From the NCBI GenBank assembly GCA_958450365.1, contig CAUEEP010000892.1, positions 124,001 to 188,000 of the forward strand: DNA of 64,000 bases, written 5' to 3'. The notes under the pieces are model-generated. The model saw nothing but the letters and a program-made list of their open reading frames with translations, did not search any database and was not told the origin of the DNA. Shown here in pieces: positions 45,301 to 56,264 of this stretch; positions within the stretch are counted from its first letter, which is position 1; every line of letters begins with the position of its first letter. Both the position numbers and the translations under genes were made by a program. The stretch is from Mesorhabditis belari. Its lineage: Eukaryota > Nematoda > Chromadorea > Rhabditida > Rhabditidae.

Positions 45301-46673
45301 CGGTATTTAGCTTAAAGATTTCTTTCAGATACGACACTTTATGTGGGAAGGTTGGCAACTAGGGGAGGTTCCGAACTATTTGCGGACTCCAATCGTGAGT
45401 TTTTAACAAATTACATAACTTTGTTGATGACGTGGGTGGTAAATTAAGACAATTTTGATTTTGATTTGCCTCCAGCGTATCGTAAGGTTTTTGACCCACT
45501 TTTTCAGAAGAAAAAAAGTTAGTCATGAATATCATTAGATAGTTTAAAATCCTGGCTTTTAAATAAAAAAGTTTATTGGAATCCGATACTCCGAGGCTAG
45601 ATCAAGCCCCGGGAGTTGCGCGACCCGATTTTCTGATCCGTCTTGTTAAGGAAGTCGAGTTTCTACTGTAAGAAAGGCATGCTGTTTTTTCAAAATGGTT
45701 TGTTGTGATTTAAATTTATTGATGATTGATTGCTAAAACAGACTAAAAAGCGCTTTATCTACTTAATATGTGTAAAGTTTTTGAGTGATTCAGGAACTAC
45801 TCGCCCAAATCCGCGGTTCACAAAAACCGATCGTGATGCATTGTGGTTGTGGGGGGACGGGAAGAACGTCGATTTTGGTGGCTATCGAGTGAGTGAAAGT
45901 ACTAAATCAGGGCATGAATTTATCATTTCACTTTTAGATATTTACTTGAAAGCAGCAACCTGAAAAGAGGAATCCCTACAATGTGTCATCTAATGAAAAA
46001 ACTTCGATCATATCGGCTGTGGTCGATTCACTTCGATTTGGTTAGTTGGGTTAGATGATCGTGTTTCTAAGTTTTCAAAAATCTTGCGAGGTTTCAATTT
46101 CAAGCCGTTTTTTTTCATTTTTTGGTTTATTTTTAAATGCAACTTATAGAGAGTAACCAAAACGAGTAAAGTAATGCGAAATCTGACTTATCTAAAAGCA
46201 AAACGTTAATTGGTTTATAGTTTTCTATTAACCCAATCATCTGACTTTTGAGGATTTCTTAACAAAAATTCAAGCGTGAACAGCGCTCATTTTATTTATT
46301 TAATGACTTAATCTGATTAAAAACTCTGATTACATTGAATTTTTTCCTGATAAAACCTAAGTGAATCTTCAGCAATATCTCTACATTCATCGCGTCATCT
46401 TCGATTACTTTCTCGACAGACAAAGAGCAAAATTTCAGGTGAACGAGGAACAATTTAAAAAGATAAAATGAAAAAAAAAAGAAAACTACCGTAAATTTGC
46501 TAAACGCACAAGATACGACCAGATTAATAATCTCAAAATTTCAGGTCTTTCACCAAGGAAAAAATCGAGCAAAATATGAAAAATTCGTCACGGATTACGA
46601 GGGTCTGACACTAGATCGTGCTTTTAAATTCAGGTTTTGCCATTATCAACCAGGAATGTGGTGTTGTTGTTGA
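42330..46673 (+). CDS. F-box-like + tyrosine phosphatase gene, copy A (probable pseudophosphatase)
   Basis: Exons 42330-42471, 42510-42640, 43552-43710, 44987-45053, 45093-45158, 45200-45292, 45329-45394, 45794-45888, 45938-46040, 46373-46438 and 46545-46673 stay open and in phase; an exon ending at 42288 (M-E-K-E-N-R) precedes. The first is F-box-like (F-P-L-R-L-P-A-E-L-Q-H...L-R-C-W-A-L-R). Then comes the PTP domain: G-V-S-G-L-R-K-E-F, N-K-Y-I-H-A-N-Y-V, F-I-C-T-Q-G-P-L-D-E-T-I-A-D-F-W, H-C-G-C-G-G-T-G-R-T-S. The signature has one residue too many (C-x6-R), and the WPD position reads W-Q-L, with no acid. A 15 nt in-frame deletion removes part of C-D-F-V-D-N-E-G relative to copy B. A hydrophobic stretch (I-L-L-G-I-L-L-L-V-F-F) upstream near 42190 may be a membrane anchor. 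Confidence 0.75.
43012..43241. repeat. MITE (GTGTGTACAT..CTTTCTGAAAGG family), copy 1
   Basis: Inverted ends: TTTCAAAAAGGCATCT at the left, AGGTGCCTTTTAGAAAGTGC plus CGAGATGTGCACAC at the right. It lies in the intron between the two PTP exons 42510-42640 and 43552-43710. The same insertion sits in block B at ~51123-51356, so it predates the duplication. Confidence 0.7.
43973..44525 (-). mobile_element. Internally deleted mariner in PTP copy A intron
   Basis: The ends TATTGGATTGCTGAATTGAA and, on minus, TATTGGATTGGTGAATTGAA are inverted, with TA target duplication. Block C preserves the uninserted sequence (GGTTCGGATTTAGAACACTT at ~56930). The minus frame carries the mariner HTH start L-P-P-G-H-I-R-H-V-M-L-H-E-F, then stops; no catalytic domain. 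Confidence 0.8.
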
Positions 46674-46745
46674 CACATATTAGAATGTTGACGGAAACGT
46701 TACATTTTATTTTTCTCATAGCAAGTCATCTGTGTGTTCAGAATA

Positions 46746-46878
46746 GAGTGTGTACATTTCGAGTAATGCACTTTCTGAAAGGTACCTATTTTACGCAACT
46801 ATTTTACGCAACACAAAACTGATATTTGTGAAATAGGTATCTTTTAGAAAGTGGGCATTACTAGGGATGTACACACTC
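46746..46878. repeat. MITE (same family), copy 2, internally deleted
   Basis: AGAGTGTGTACATTTCGAGT and its mirrored end ACTAGGGATGTACACACTC enclose 133 bp. The orthologous insertions in blocks B (53906-54137) and C (59103-59336) are ~232 bp, so ~100 bp were lost here. Confidence 0.8.
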
Positions 46879-47811
46879 CAGTTATTACTCTTTGCATTTT
46901 ATGATAGACTTTTTAGGAATTTCTAGGAACTTTAGGAAGCTTTTTTCGGTAGTTTACAGTCGTTTTTGTGCACGTTGATCATGTTTGTTTTCTCTCTTTG
47001 CCCTTGTTCAAAATGAATAAAATTTTCATATGTTGCAAAAGCAAGACTACTGTTTGCTTAATCGAAATAGAAATATTATCAGGTTTATCGGAAAGTCTTG
47101 TCTGCTTTTTTAAAGGTTACTTTTCAGAAATCAATAATAAGCCAATTGATTTATGATTTGTTTTAACAGAAATCCTATTTATTTACTAATTGCCCTACAA
47201 TTACAAGTTTGTTTACGAATTCTTAAAAACTCGCGTTAGTTGATTTTTTTAAAGGTGTGAAGTCGAGCGGTCAAAAACGATGAAACTCTTCGATTTGAGT
47301 ACAGAAACTTATTTTGGTGTCAAAAAAAGATAGAGAATAAAAAGTTAGGCAGATAGACAAATTTTTATAACATTTTATCAAGCCGTTTTCAATCTATGTT
47401 CATTGTAAGGATTTTAGGAAAAACAAAAATTCCCGTTCGGATTTGCTTCAGAGCTGACTTAAATTTGCCTTAAAGAGCTAAAGGTAATAGTTAATACTTT
47501 TTATTTAAAGCAAGCCATACGTTGATCGGCTAATTATTCATTTATAAACGAAAATTTCGAAGAGGACAAGAGTTTCCGGCCAAACCAATATGTCAAACAG
47601 TGAAATAGCGAGAATAACAGGAAACCGACATCTTTATTTTTGACTTGAATCTGACTTTGATTTAGGACTTGGACTCGGATGTAACCTGGATTTTGTTAGA
47701 CCAAAGCAATTAACAATTCAAACAAGAAAAGTTGGAAGGGGCAGGGGAGTCTCTTCCCCTTCCCACTTTAGGGTGGGTCGGAAAGGGTGATTGCCACACT
47801 ATAAGCCTCAG

Positions 47812-47990
47812 TACAACAGTACGTTGATGCCCCCTTGATTCCATTTGAGAAAGCTGTTGACGTTTACTTCAAGATCGACAATCGAATGTGCAAAGCTTTG
47901 AATTGCAGCTCATACGCTTTTATGTGTTGTGCTAAATGTAATATTGGACTATGTTTTACTCATTTCATCGATTGTTGTCATGTTTGTTAA
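47812..47990 (+). CDS. Terminal exon of a 9-Cys protein with duplicated motif
   Basis: After GCCTCAG, 59 codons run to TAA. An acidic/aliphatic stretch (V-D-A-P-L-I-P-F-E-K-A-V-D) is followed by nine Cys with exact duplicate spacing: C-x4-C-x6-C-C-x2-C-x4-C-x6-C-C-x2-C (M-C-K-A-L-N-C-S-S..., C-N-I-G-L-C-F-T...). I know no family with this pattern. No signal-peptide exon was found upstream, so the gene is incomplete or the exon is isolated. It lies between duplication blocks A and B. Confidence 0.5.
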
Positions 47991-48111
47991 ATTGTTGGTT
48001 TATTATGATATTTATATTATTTTTTGTTGAACAGTGAAAAATTTGAACGAAAGATTTGAACAAAATTTTTGAATATTTAGCAATTACTAAGAGAAGGGGA
48101 TTAGGAAACTA

Positions 48112-48634
48112 TTGGGTTGGGGAGAATGAGTCGGCGCCCAACTTTAAAGGGAATTTTTGCACACATAAAGCCTTCTTTAAACATACGTTTGGTTTCATCA
48201 AAAGGATCCACTATTTCTCTACAAAATCACTTTTGAGAGATTCCACAAAGCTTTTCTTTCGTGGAGTTTATGAACTTCGAAACGCAGCTGGTTAAAATGG
48301 CAAAGAGTCGGACTCATCATTTGAACAGTTTCTTTCACATAAACCTTCTTTGGTGTTTATATAAAAAAGATAGAGCACATTCAATTACTTAAGTTGCCAA
48401 ATTTGCAGGAAGATCCCACCAATGGTTTTTTTCTAGATCACAGTTTGTAGTTTTTGTGAAAAAATGGCTTTTTCTTGAGCGGAGGCGCTGTTTGAATTTT
48501 CTTTTCAATGTCATTTTGTAGAGAATTAGTTAACCATTCTACTGATATTAAACGCATATTATTTAACGAAGTCCGCTAGAAGTTTTAGACATTTTTTTGA
48601 TTTTCGGCGCCGACTCATTCTCCCCAACCCAATA
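48112..48634. repeat. MITE, GGGTTGGGGA family (copy 2)
   Basis: GGGTTGGGGAGAATGAGTCG at the left is mirrored by CGACTCATTCTCCCCAACCC at the right. The interior is homologous, in reverse orientation, to the copy at 29278-29735. Confidence 0.8.
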
Positions 48635-49812
48635 TATAAAACAGCTGTTCAAAAAAAGAAAAACTTAATCGCAGTCGAACCTAGAGTGTGTTCCTCTCAA
48701 ATCAAATCTTTCAAATCATGTTTTCTAAAAGGTGCTCCTCTCTCATTTTTTAAAAACTGTGCATCAGATCGAGATCAAATTTTGGCGTATAATCAACAAA
48801 ACTTCAATTGTTATTAGGAAGAAATTTGAGAAAAAGTTATGGTTTAGCTTTTTTTGAAAGCTCGTCCAAAGACGCCGCCATTTCATATTCCCAATATGAA
48901 TTCCAGGAAAAACGATGGTGAAAACCATTTTTTGATTCATTCAGTTTAAAAGTTTTTCTAAAGGCTTTACTAGACCCAAAATTGTGTTTCTCTTGATTTC
49001 AGCTTTCGAAGAAGCTCTAACACGTCTGGATTAATGAAGTTTGAGCCGCTTCCAAAAAAAACCGACAGAACTTATTCACCAATTCAATCGAAACAACTTG
49101 TTGTAAAACGAGTGGTAAGATAAGTTAATCTCTCAAAATCATCTGTTAAAGAAAAATTCTTTCTTACAAGTTCAGCAGCAAATGATGATGAAGTGAACAT
49201 TCGAAAATTGAACAGTTTACTTGAACTCTGATCTTTGTTCCTTTCCACTTTTCAGATTTAGTTTGTGAATGTGAAATGTGCAAAAGCGCTTTCATCAAGT
49301 AGAAATTATCACTGATATATGCATATTTTTCTTTTAGGTTTTCGTAATCTAGAAATGAATATATCGAATCGACAAAGTTGCTTTAATATTCAATAAATAA
49401 AATGAGTTGTTAAAGTTTAAACTTTTCAAATAAACAAATATTCTTTAGTTAAAAATGTGAAGGAAGTCTAAGCTTATTTCATAAATTGTGAATTTCAAAA
49501 GTCATCTTATGATTAGTCCCTAGTTTATTTATTTCCAAGCTCCAGAATGTTTATTTTTGATCGGACTCAAATATTGACCAATATTCCCCTTATGGCTATC
49601 TTTGAAGGGTCTGATGATGGCCCCAAGCTGTGGAAAGTCAATAGAGACTCACATTTATGCTGGATTTCTGCTAATTGTCTTGGATTTTTGAGCTTGTATT
49701 CTGTTGGGAATCTTATTACTCGTGTTTTTTTTTTGCTCACGAAGTATGGGACAACTATGTTCTGTGAGTAACTTGTTAAAATGGCATAAAGAAGGTTGAA
49801 AAACGTTTTCAG

Positions 49813-52800
49813 TGCTACAAACAAAATGCCACAAAGGAAACGCATATTTTGGATCAATATTTGGCGCCAATAACGCCAATAACGCCAAATGAAGAGGAAA
49901 TCAGGATGTTGATGAAGAAAGAGGACAGGTAAAATTCAACCTTGAACTTGTGCATTAGTAACTCTGTAGAGACAAGCGAACTTTGTTTCCTCTCCGCCTC
50001 CCGGCAGAGCTTCAACATGTAATACTGAAAAAGTTGGGCACTATGGAAACGCTGAAATTGTTGAAGGTGACGAAATCACTTCGCTGTTGGGCACTTCGAA
50101 ATGCAAAAGTGGTAAGGGTTAAAAAACCGATAACAAGACCGATAGTTTTGCCGGATGAACAGGAAATAAGGATGTTGATGGAGAAAGAGAACAGGTAAGA
50201 TTCAACCTTGAACTTGTGCATTAGTAACTCTGTAGAAACAAGCGAACTTCGTTTCCTCTCCGACTCCCGGCAGAGATTCAACATGAAACACTGAAAAAGT
50301 TGGGCGTTGTGGAAACGCTGAAGTTGTTGAAAGTGACGAAATCACTTCGCTGTTGGGCACTTCGAAATGCAAAAGTGGTAAGGTTTTTTTAAGAGCTACA
50401 TAAACTTCGAATTAGCTCGATGGATGGATGCAAGATGCTCTAGACATGGGAGTTTCTGAGCTTCGAAAAGAATTTGAGCAGCTTTCCAACTGGACTCCTG
50501 ATGGGACTTCAACTCGTGCCTACCTGGCAAATATGTATAGAAACCGGTTGGTTTAACGTTTAACATTTGGGTACTTTTCGGGTTGGAGGAGTCATTGACC
50601 TGACATTTTTGGATCAGTTTTCATTCTACCTTTTCTAGGTTTTACATGAACTTTTCAACGTAATAAATTCAGCAAAATTAATTAAAAACACGTCCGAAAA
50701 GTTTGAAAGTGTTTTGGGACATTGGATCAAGTAATCTCTCTGTAGGGCTGTTCTTTTGCCACAGTGACAAGGTCAATGTGAGAAAGTGACATATAAAAAC
50801 TTATTCTAAACTTCCCTAAAGTATTTCCAATCGGTTCAGCATAGACAATTCTGAAAAAGTGGAGTCTAGCCCCCGTTAGCCCCAAAGTACCAAAATTTGA
50901 GTTCCGTAATCTTCTTTCTTGATTACGAAAGAAATTTCACAACCTTTCTATTCTACCGTGCTTTTTCAAATGTCAAAAACCATGAAGTTGAGAGGGATGT
51001 TTGAGTGATTTGACTCAACGGTTAGTTTCACGAATCAAGAAAGAATGTGCCGAGGCTCGAACCTGTGACCTTTCATATACCGGGCAATTGTTCTACCAAG
51101 GAGCTACATCGCAAGTGATTAAAGTGTGTAGATCTCGCGTAATGCATATTCAAAAAGGCATCTAAGAGGCAGCACTAAAAGTACCGTACTTGAATAGTCA
51201 GATTTAACTCAATCAGATGAACTTTAATGTAAATTGAGAAGGAATTGCAATGCCAATGGTATCAAAATTGGACTGATTGAGTCAAAACTGACTGCTTAAT
51301 TACGGTATTTTCGTAAAATAGGTGCCTTTTAGAAAGTGCTCGAGATGTGCATACTTTACAAGTGATCTTGATGCCAGGTTACCGAGGATAGGGCTTATGT
51401 CTTATGATAAGTTAACAAGAAGTTACGAAAATCTACCATTGTGCAATAGATACAATGGTAGAACGAAACAGTACAATGGGCTTTTCAAAAGGGATCTCAC
51501 GAAAGCAGGCAATCACCGAACTCATCAACTAATATTTTCAACAACTCAATCAACTTACATTTTTTGAGTAAAAATGTAATTGGTTGAACTTTTATAGAAG
51601 TAAACCTTCGCAATTGCTTTTGAGCAGTTTCATCTCCTTTGATATTGACCCATAGTTTTTTCAGTTCGGGTGCACAAACTTGTGGAGATGCTCATCGGGT
51701 TGTGATCACTCATAAAGACGCTCAAAATAAATATATTCATGCAAATTATGTGGCAACGCCGAGCTCCGAGAGACGTTTCATTTGTACACAGGGGCCTCTT
51801 GACGAGACGATTGCCGATTTTTGGTTGGTCGGCTACTCAATAAATAAGCTTACTTAACTTGCTTTGTTTATAAGCCGCTAGGTTTCTTCTTCTTATTTAA
51901 AAAACGAGCATAGAATTAGCACTGAGGGCATTCAAGGGTTCGGTAATTGAAGCATGATCAAAGATCAAAAAGCCAAGAGAAAAATTGAAAAACCTTGTGG
52001 CAAATGTGTTAAGGTTAATGATGCTTCAAGAGGAATCTGATACAATCGTCATGTTATGTGATTTCGTCGACAACGAGGGTTCCACAAAATGTGCTCAGGT
52101 TTTGGGTGTGATCGGAACTTCAAACTCGTCATTTTAGTATTTTCCAAGAAATGAAAACAAGACAATGAGGATCACTGAAAAGCTTGAAATCACAAATGTT
52201 GAGGTTAGTTCAAGATTAGCTCGATGCATTGACTAACTCTTCAGGCTCATCATCAAATAATCGACAAAATCTCATGGCTAAAAGTTGCGACTTTTAAAAT
52301 GATATATAACAACGATGGGAAAAAGGAGCATCGAATGGTATTTTTCGGTATTTACCTTAAAGATTTCTTTCAGATCCGACATTTTATGTGGAAAGGTTGG
52401 CGCGAAGGGGAAGTTCCGAGCTGTTTGCGGACTCCAATCGTGAGTGTTTAACAAATTAAATAACTATGTTGAAAAGATGGATGGTAAATTCAAGCAATTT
52501 TTATTTTTCAACCTGATATTTTTTTTTCAGAGTTTCTACCAGACTTGCTTAACGAGAATTAACGAGCTAAATTCTTACAGTAGAAACTAGACTTCCTTAA
52601 CAAGACAGATCAGAAAATCGGGTCGCTCAACTCCCGGCGCTTGATCTAGCCTCGGAGTATCGGATTCCAATGAACTTTTTCATTTAAAAGCCAAGATTTT
52701 AAGCTATCTAATGATATTTATCACTAATCTTCTTCCTCTCAAAAAAGTGAGTCAAAAACCTGAATGATACTTAACGAGACAATTCCTCGTTATCCGTAGA

Positions 52801-53835
52801 AAGGTATACTCTTATCAGAAAGGTATATTTTTTTCAAAATGGCTTGTTGTGATTTAAAGGTATTTATTGATGATTGATTGCTAAAAAAGACTAAAAAGCA
52901 CTTTATCTACTTAATCTGCGTAGTTTTTGAGTGATTCAGGAACTACTTTCCCAAATCCGCGGTTCACAAAAACCGATCGTGATGCATTGTGGTGGTGGGA
53001 CGGGAAGAACGTCGATTTTGGTGGCTATCGAGTGAGTGAAAGTACTAAATCAACGCATGAATTTATCATTTCACTTTCAGATATTTACTTGAATGCAGCA
53101 ACCTGAAAACAGGAATCCCTCCAATGTGCGATCTAATGAAAGAACTTCGATCATATCGGCTGTGGTCGATTCTCTTCGATTTGGTTAGTTCGGTTAGATG
53201 ATCGTGTTTTTAAGTTTTCCAAAATCTTGCGAAGTTTTAATTTCAAGCTGTTTTTTTCATTTTTTGGTTTATTTTTAAATGCAACTTATAGAGAGTAACC
53301 AAAACGAGTAAAGTAATGCGAAATCTGACTTATCTAAAAGCAAAACGTTAATTGGTTTATAGTTTTCTATTAACCCAATCATCTGACTTTTGAGGATTTC
53401 TTAACAAAAATTCAAGCGTGAACAGCGCTCATTTTATTTATTTAATGACTTAATCTGATTAAAAACTCTGATTACATTGAATTTTTTCCTAATAAAACCT
53501 AAGTGGATCTTCAGCAATATCTCTACATTCATCGCGTCATCTTCGATCACTTTCTCGACAGACAAAGAGCAAAATTTCAGGTGAGCGAGAAACAATTTAA
53601 AAAGATAAAATGAAAAAAAAAGAAAACTACCGTAAATTTGCTAAACGCACAAGATACGACCAGATTAATAATCTCAAAATTTCAGGTCTTTCACCAAGGA
53701 AAAAATCGAGCAAAATATGAAAAATTCGTCATGGATTACAGGCGTTTGATACGAGATCGTGCTTTTGAACCCAGATTTGTCCATTTTGGACTTTTGAACC
53801 CAGATTTTTCCAGATCAGTAGGGAAGTGTTGTTGA
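49813..53835 (+). CDS. Double F-box-like + tyrosine phosphatase gene, copy B (best candidate for activity)
   Basis: Exons 49813-49928, 49970-50194, 50236-50377, 50416-50546, 51665-51823, 52014-52098, 52138-52203, 52245-52337, 52374-52439, 52940-53031, 53081-53183, 53515-53580 and 53686-53835 give 1494 nt, 497 aa, all phases consistent. Residues ~40-85 and ~115-160 are two F-box-like units (F-P-L-R-L-P-A-E-L-Q-H-V-I-L; R-L-P-A-E-I-Q-H-E-T-L), linked by E-Q-E-I-R-M-L-M-E-K-E-N-R. The PTP follows: A-L-D-M-G-V-S-E-L-R-K-E-F, K-Y-I-H-A-N-Y-V, T-Q-G-P-L-D, I-V-M-L-C-D-F-V-D-N-E-G, the W-R-E-G-E-V-P loop (family W-P-D-x-G-x-P, so Asp to Glu), H-C-G-G-G-T-G-R-T-S (canonical C-x5-R), and the C-terminal Q-Y-L-Y-I-H-R-V. 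Upstream exons are uncertain. Confidence 0.8.
51048..51113 (-). tRNA. tRNA-like relic in PTP copy B intron
   Basis: The minus strand carries GTAGCTCCTTGGTAGAACA (A box) and CAGGTTCGAGCC (B box) at tRNA spacing. T-stem and acceptor pairing are poor. Absent from block A, so it was inserted after duplication or lost there. Confidence 0.45.
51123..51356. repeat. MITE copy 3 (block B equivalent of copy 1)
   Basis: The left GTGTGTAGATCTCGCGTAAT and right CGAGATGTGCATAC ends are clearer here than in block A. Confidence 0.7.
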
Positions 53836-53905
53836 CAAATATTAGAATGTTGACGGAAACGTTACATTATATTTTCTCATAGCAAGTCATCTGTGTGTTA
53901 TGAAT

Positions 53906-54137
53906 AGAGTGTGTACATTTCGAGTAATGCACTTTCTGAAAGGTACCTATTTTACGCAACTGTCGTAATCAGTCATTTTTGACTCAATCATCTCAACTTT
54001 CGTATCAATGAATGAGGAATTTCAATGCTCAGGCAATGACACCAAAATTTAATTGATTGGTCAAAACTGATTGATGGCTTATATTCGTGAAATAGGTATC
54101 TTTTAGAAAGCGGGCATTACTTGAGGGATGTACACAG
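53906..54137. repeat. MITE copy 4 (block B)
   Basis: AGAGTGTGTACATTTCGAGT at the left is mirrored by the right end GGGATGTACACAGCCT; full length ~232 bp. Confidence 0.8.
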
Positions 54138-54403
54138 CCTATTTATGACTCTTTGCATTTTATGATAGAAGCTTTTTTGGGTGGTTTACAGTCATTTTTC
54201 TGCACGCTGATCATGTTCCTTTCCTCTCTTTGTACTTGTTGAAAATGAATAAAGTTTTCGTACGCTGCGAAAGCAAAACTACTGTTTGCTTAATCGAAAT
54301 AGAAATATTAGCAGGTTTATCGGAAGGTCTTATCTGCCTTTTTAAAGGTTACTTCTTAAAAATAAATAATAAACCAATTGATCTATGATTTGTTTCACAG
54401 TAC

Positions 54404-55401
54404 CGAGTGCAAAAGTCTTGCAACATTATACAGAAACATCAAAAATTAATATTCAATCGGTCCACCTTTTGCCAAAATCACTTCATTAAGTCGTTTAGGC
54501 ACTGAGTCGACTAATTCGTGAAGAGTTGCTGGGCGAATTGAGCTCCAAACTTTTCGTATGTAAAACCATGAGTCAACTTTTGTGTGAAAGTCTTTTCCTC
54601 GTAACTTTGCCATCACAAGCCCATAAATTCTCAATAACGTTTAAATCAGGCGACATAGGGGGCACCTTGACCAACAAAACATTATTAAGGGCAAACCATC
54701 CAGGGAGATGAGCTTTCCTCCATTTGAGAGATTCACCGTGCGACCCATCATGAGCTTGCTCTTGTGGACCGGCGAATTGTCCTGGTAGAGAACTCATTCA
54801 GGAGCCATATAATCCTGTGCAAATGGAAGTAGACATCCTTCTAGCATTTCCATATACTGCCGAGCATTCATGGTTGACTGGACGAGGACGAGCGGACCTG
54901 CCACATTTTTTGTCATCGCCCCTAGAAAAAGACAAATTAAAGCATGTATTAGAAATAAGGCTTACCAAAACACATGATTGATCCTCCGCCAGCTTGCATT
55001 GTAGGTCGCACATATTTAAGGAGTATTCGCTTTCCAATGGGTCGTCTGATCAAGTGGTTGCCTTTTGGAGAAAAGATATCCGCTTTTGTTTTATCGACAA
55101 AAATCACGTTGACCCAATTCTACTTTGTCCAACTTTGGTGCGTCCTGGCGAATAGAAGCCGTTATTTCCTGTGGCCAGCGATCATCAAAGGCTTTCGTAC
55201 AACTCTCCGGCTATAAAGTCCTGCTTGAGCCAATCGTCGAGAAACGGTCCATCGAGAGATATCCTTGTTTGCAACATTCTTGATCAGCCGAGCTCCCTCA
55301 GTTGATGTTATGTTCGGATCCTTCTTGGAAGCCATCTCGAGTATTCGATTCTCTTTTGCTCTTGTTCTTCTTGGTCGGAAGTTTATAAACAAAAATTTCA
55401 A
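54404..55401 (-). mobile_element. Tc1-like element, degenerate
   Basis: The terminus TACCGAGTGCAAAAGTCTTG is at 54404. Minus-strand pieces: 55401-55162 HTH (S-R-W-T-V-S-R-R-L-A-Q-A-G-L), then G-G-G-S-I-M-C-F-G, Y-Q-D-N-S-P-V-H-K-S (second catalytic residue) and P-P-M-S-P-D-L-N-V-I-E-N-L-W (third). Stops and frame changes inactivate it, and no matching right terminus is visible. Confidence 0.8.
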
Positions 55402-56264
55402 AATGGTGGAGAAGACTTTCTGGCCAAACCAATAGTTTCACTATAAGCAATTTTTTAGAGAAACAGTTCCCAGTTCGGCTCGACTGAACTCGACTGAACA
55501 TGAACTGAGTTCTGTTTCGAACTCGGCCAAACCAGTAGCGTGCGCCGGTCGCTGAGAACGGCTTATAATGGTTCGAAGCAAAAATCGGATTTCGCTGGAG
55601 ACCAGAATACCACTTTAAATGCGCCCCATTCGACTGGTCTCCGGGACGCTGTCATTTTCTTGTTTTCTGATGAAAAAATTCCTATTTAAGAAAAGCTTTT
55701 TTTTTATTTAATTAATATATTTCTTATTAAAAAGTTATTTCCAACAAATTTAGAGCCACAAGACTCATCCGAATACGAAACACTGAGAGTTGAACTTCCC
55801 AAAAACCCGATTTTTGCTGGATTGTCAAAAGAAGATTTTCTTCAGCTCAATTTTTGGGTTAGGTTAACATTGTCTAAGCACTTTGGTGTCATCATCATTT
55901 TTTGATACCAGACAAAATACTACATTCTGATGTATTAAACACCCGAAAAATTTCTCTTAGATAAATTTTTTCGTCAGAAAACAGCCACAAAGGAGAGCGT
56001 CTCGGAGACCAGTCAAATTGGACTCATTCTCATTACAGACATAAGGGTCTGTAAAATGGGCTGTAAAACTTTAATCAAAGACTTTTTGGTAATGTGTCTG
56101 CAAGAGTTCCGGCTTCAATTCTCTATATTTTCAAAATTTTCATCTCTTCGATCCGCGAAAGCCAAATTCACCTTCCTAAAGAATAAAAATTAGCAAAAAG
56201 TAAACAGAAGCTATGGCTATTACAGGTAGAAAATCAAAAAGAAACCTAGTGGTCCGACGCTCCA
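55402..56264. repeat. Mixed repeat DNA between blocks B and C
   Basis: 55631-55680 and 55965-56018 are inverted (GACTGGTCTCCGGGACGCTG versus AGCGTCTCGGAGACCAGTC). 56000-56130 is related to 38380-38510. 56145-56255 matches the Tc3-like remnant at 9780-9905. No gene. Confidence 0.65.

Larger units (their letters stand above)
41158..47297 (+). repeat. Segmental duplication block A
   Basis: Aligns with block B (48731-54403) from TGCTCC(C/)TCTCATTTTTTAA onward, and in its distal part with block C (56265-59707). All three carry the PTP gene. The start of A holds a 41420-41704 frame (F-Q-K-K-P-T-E-L-I-H) that is deleted/frameshifted in B. Confidence 0.85.
48731..54403 (+). repeat. Segmental duplication block B
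   Basis: Collinear with block A. It differs by a deletion near 49210, an extra F-box-like exon unit, absence of the mariner at A 43973, and a tRNA-like insert at ~51048. The right end is cut by a Tc1-type element at 54404. Confidence 0.85.
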
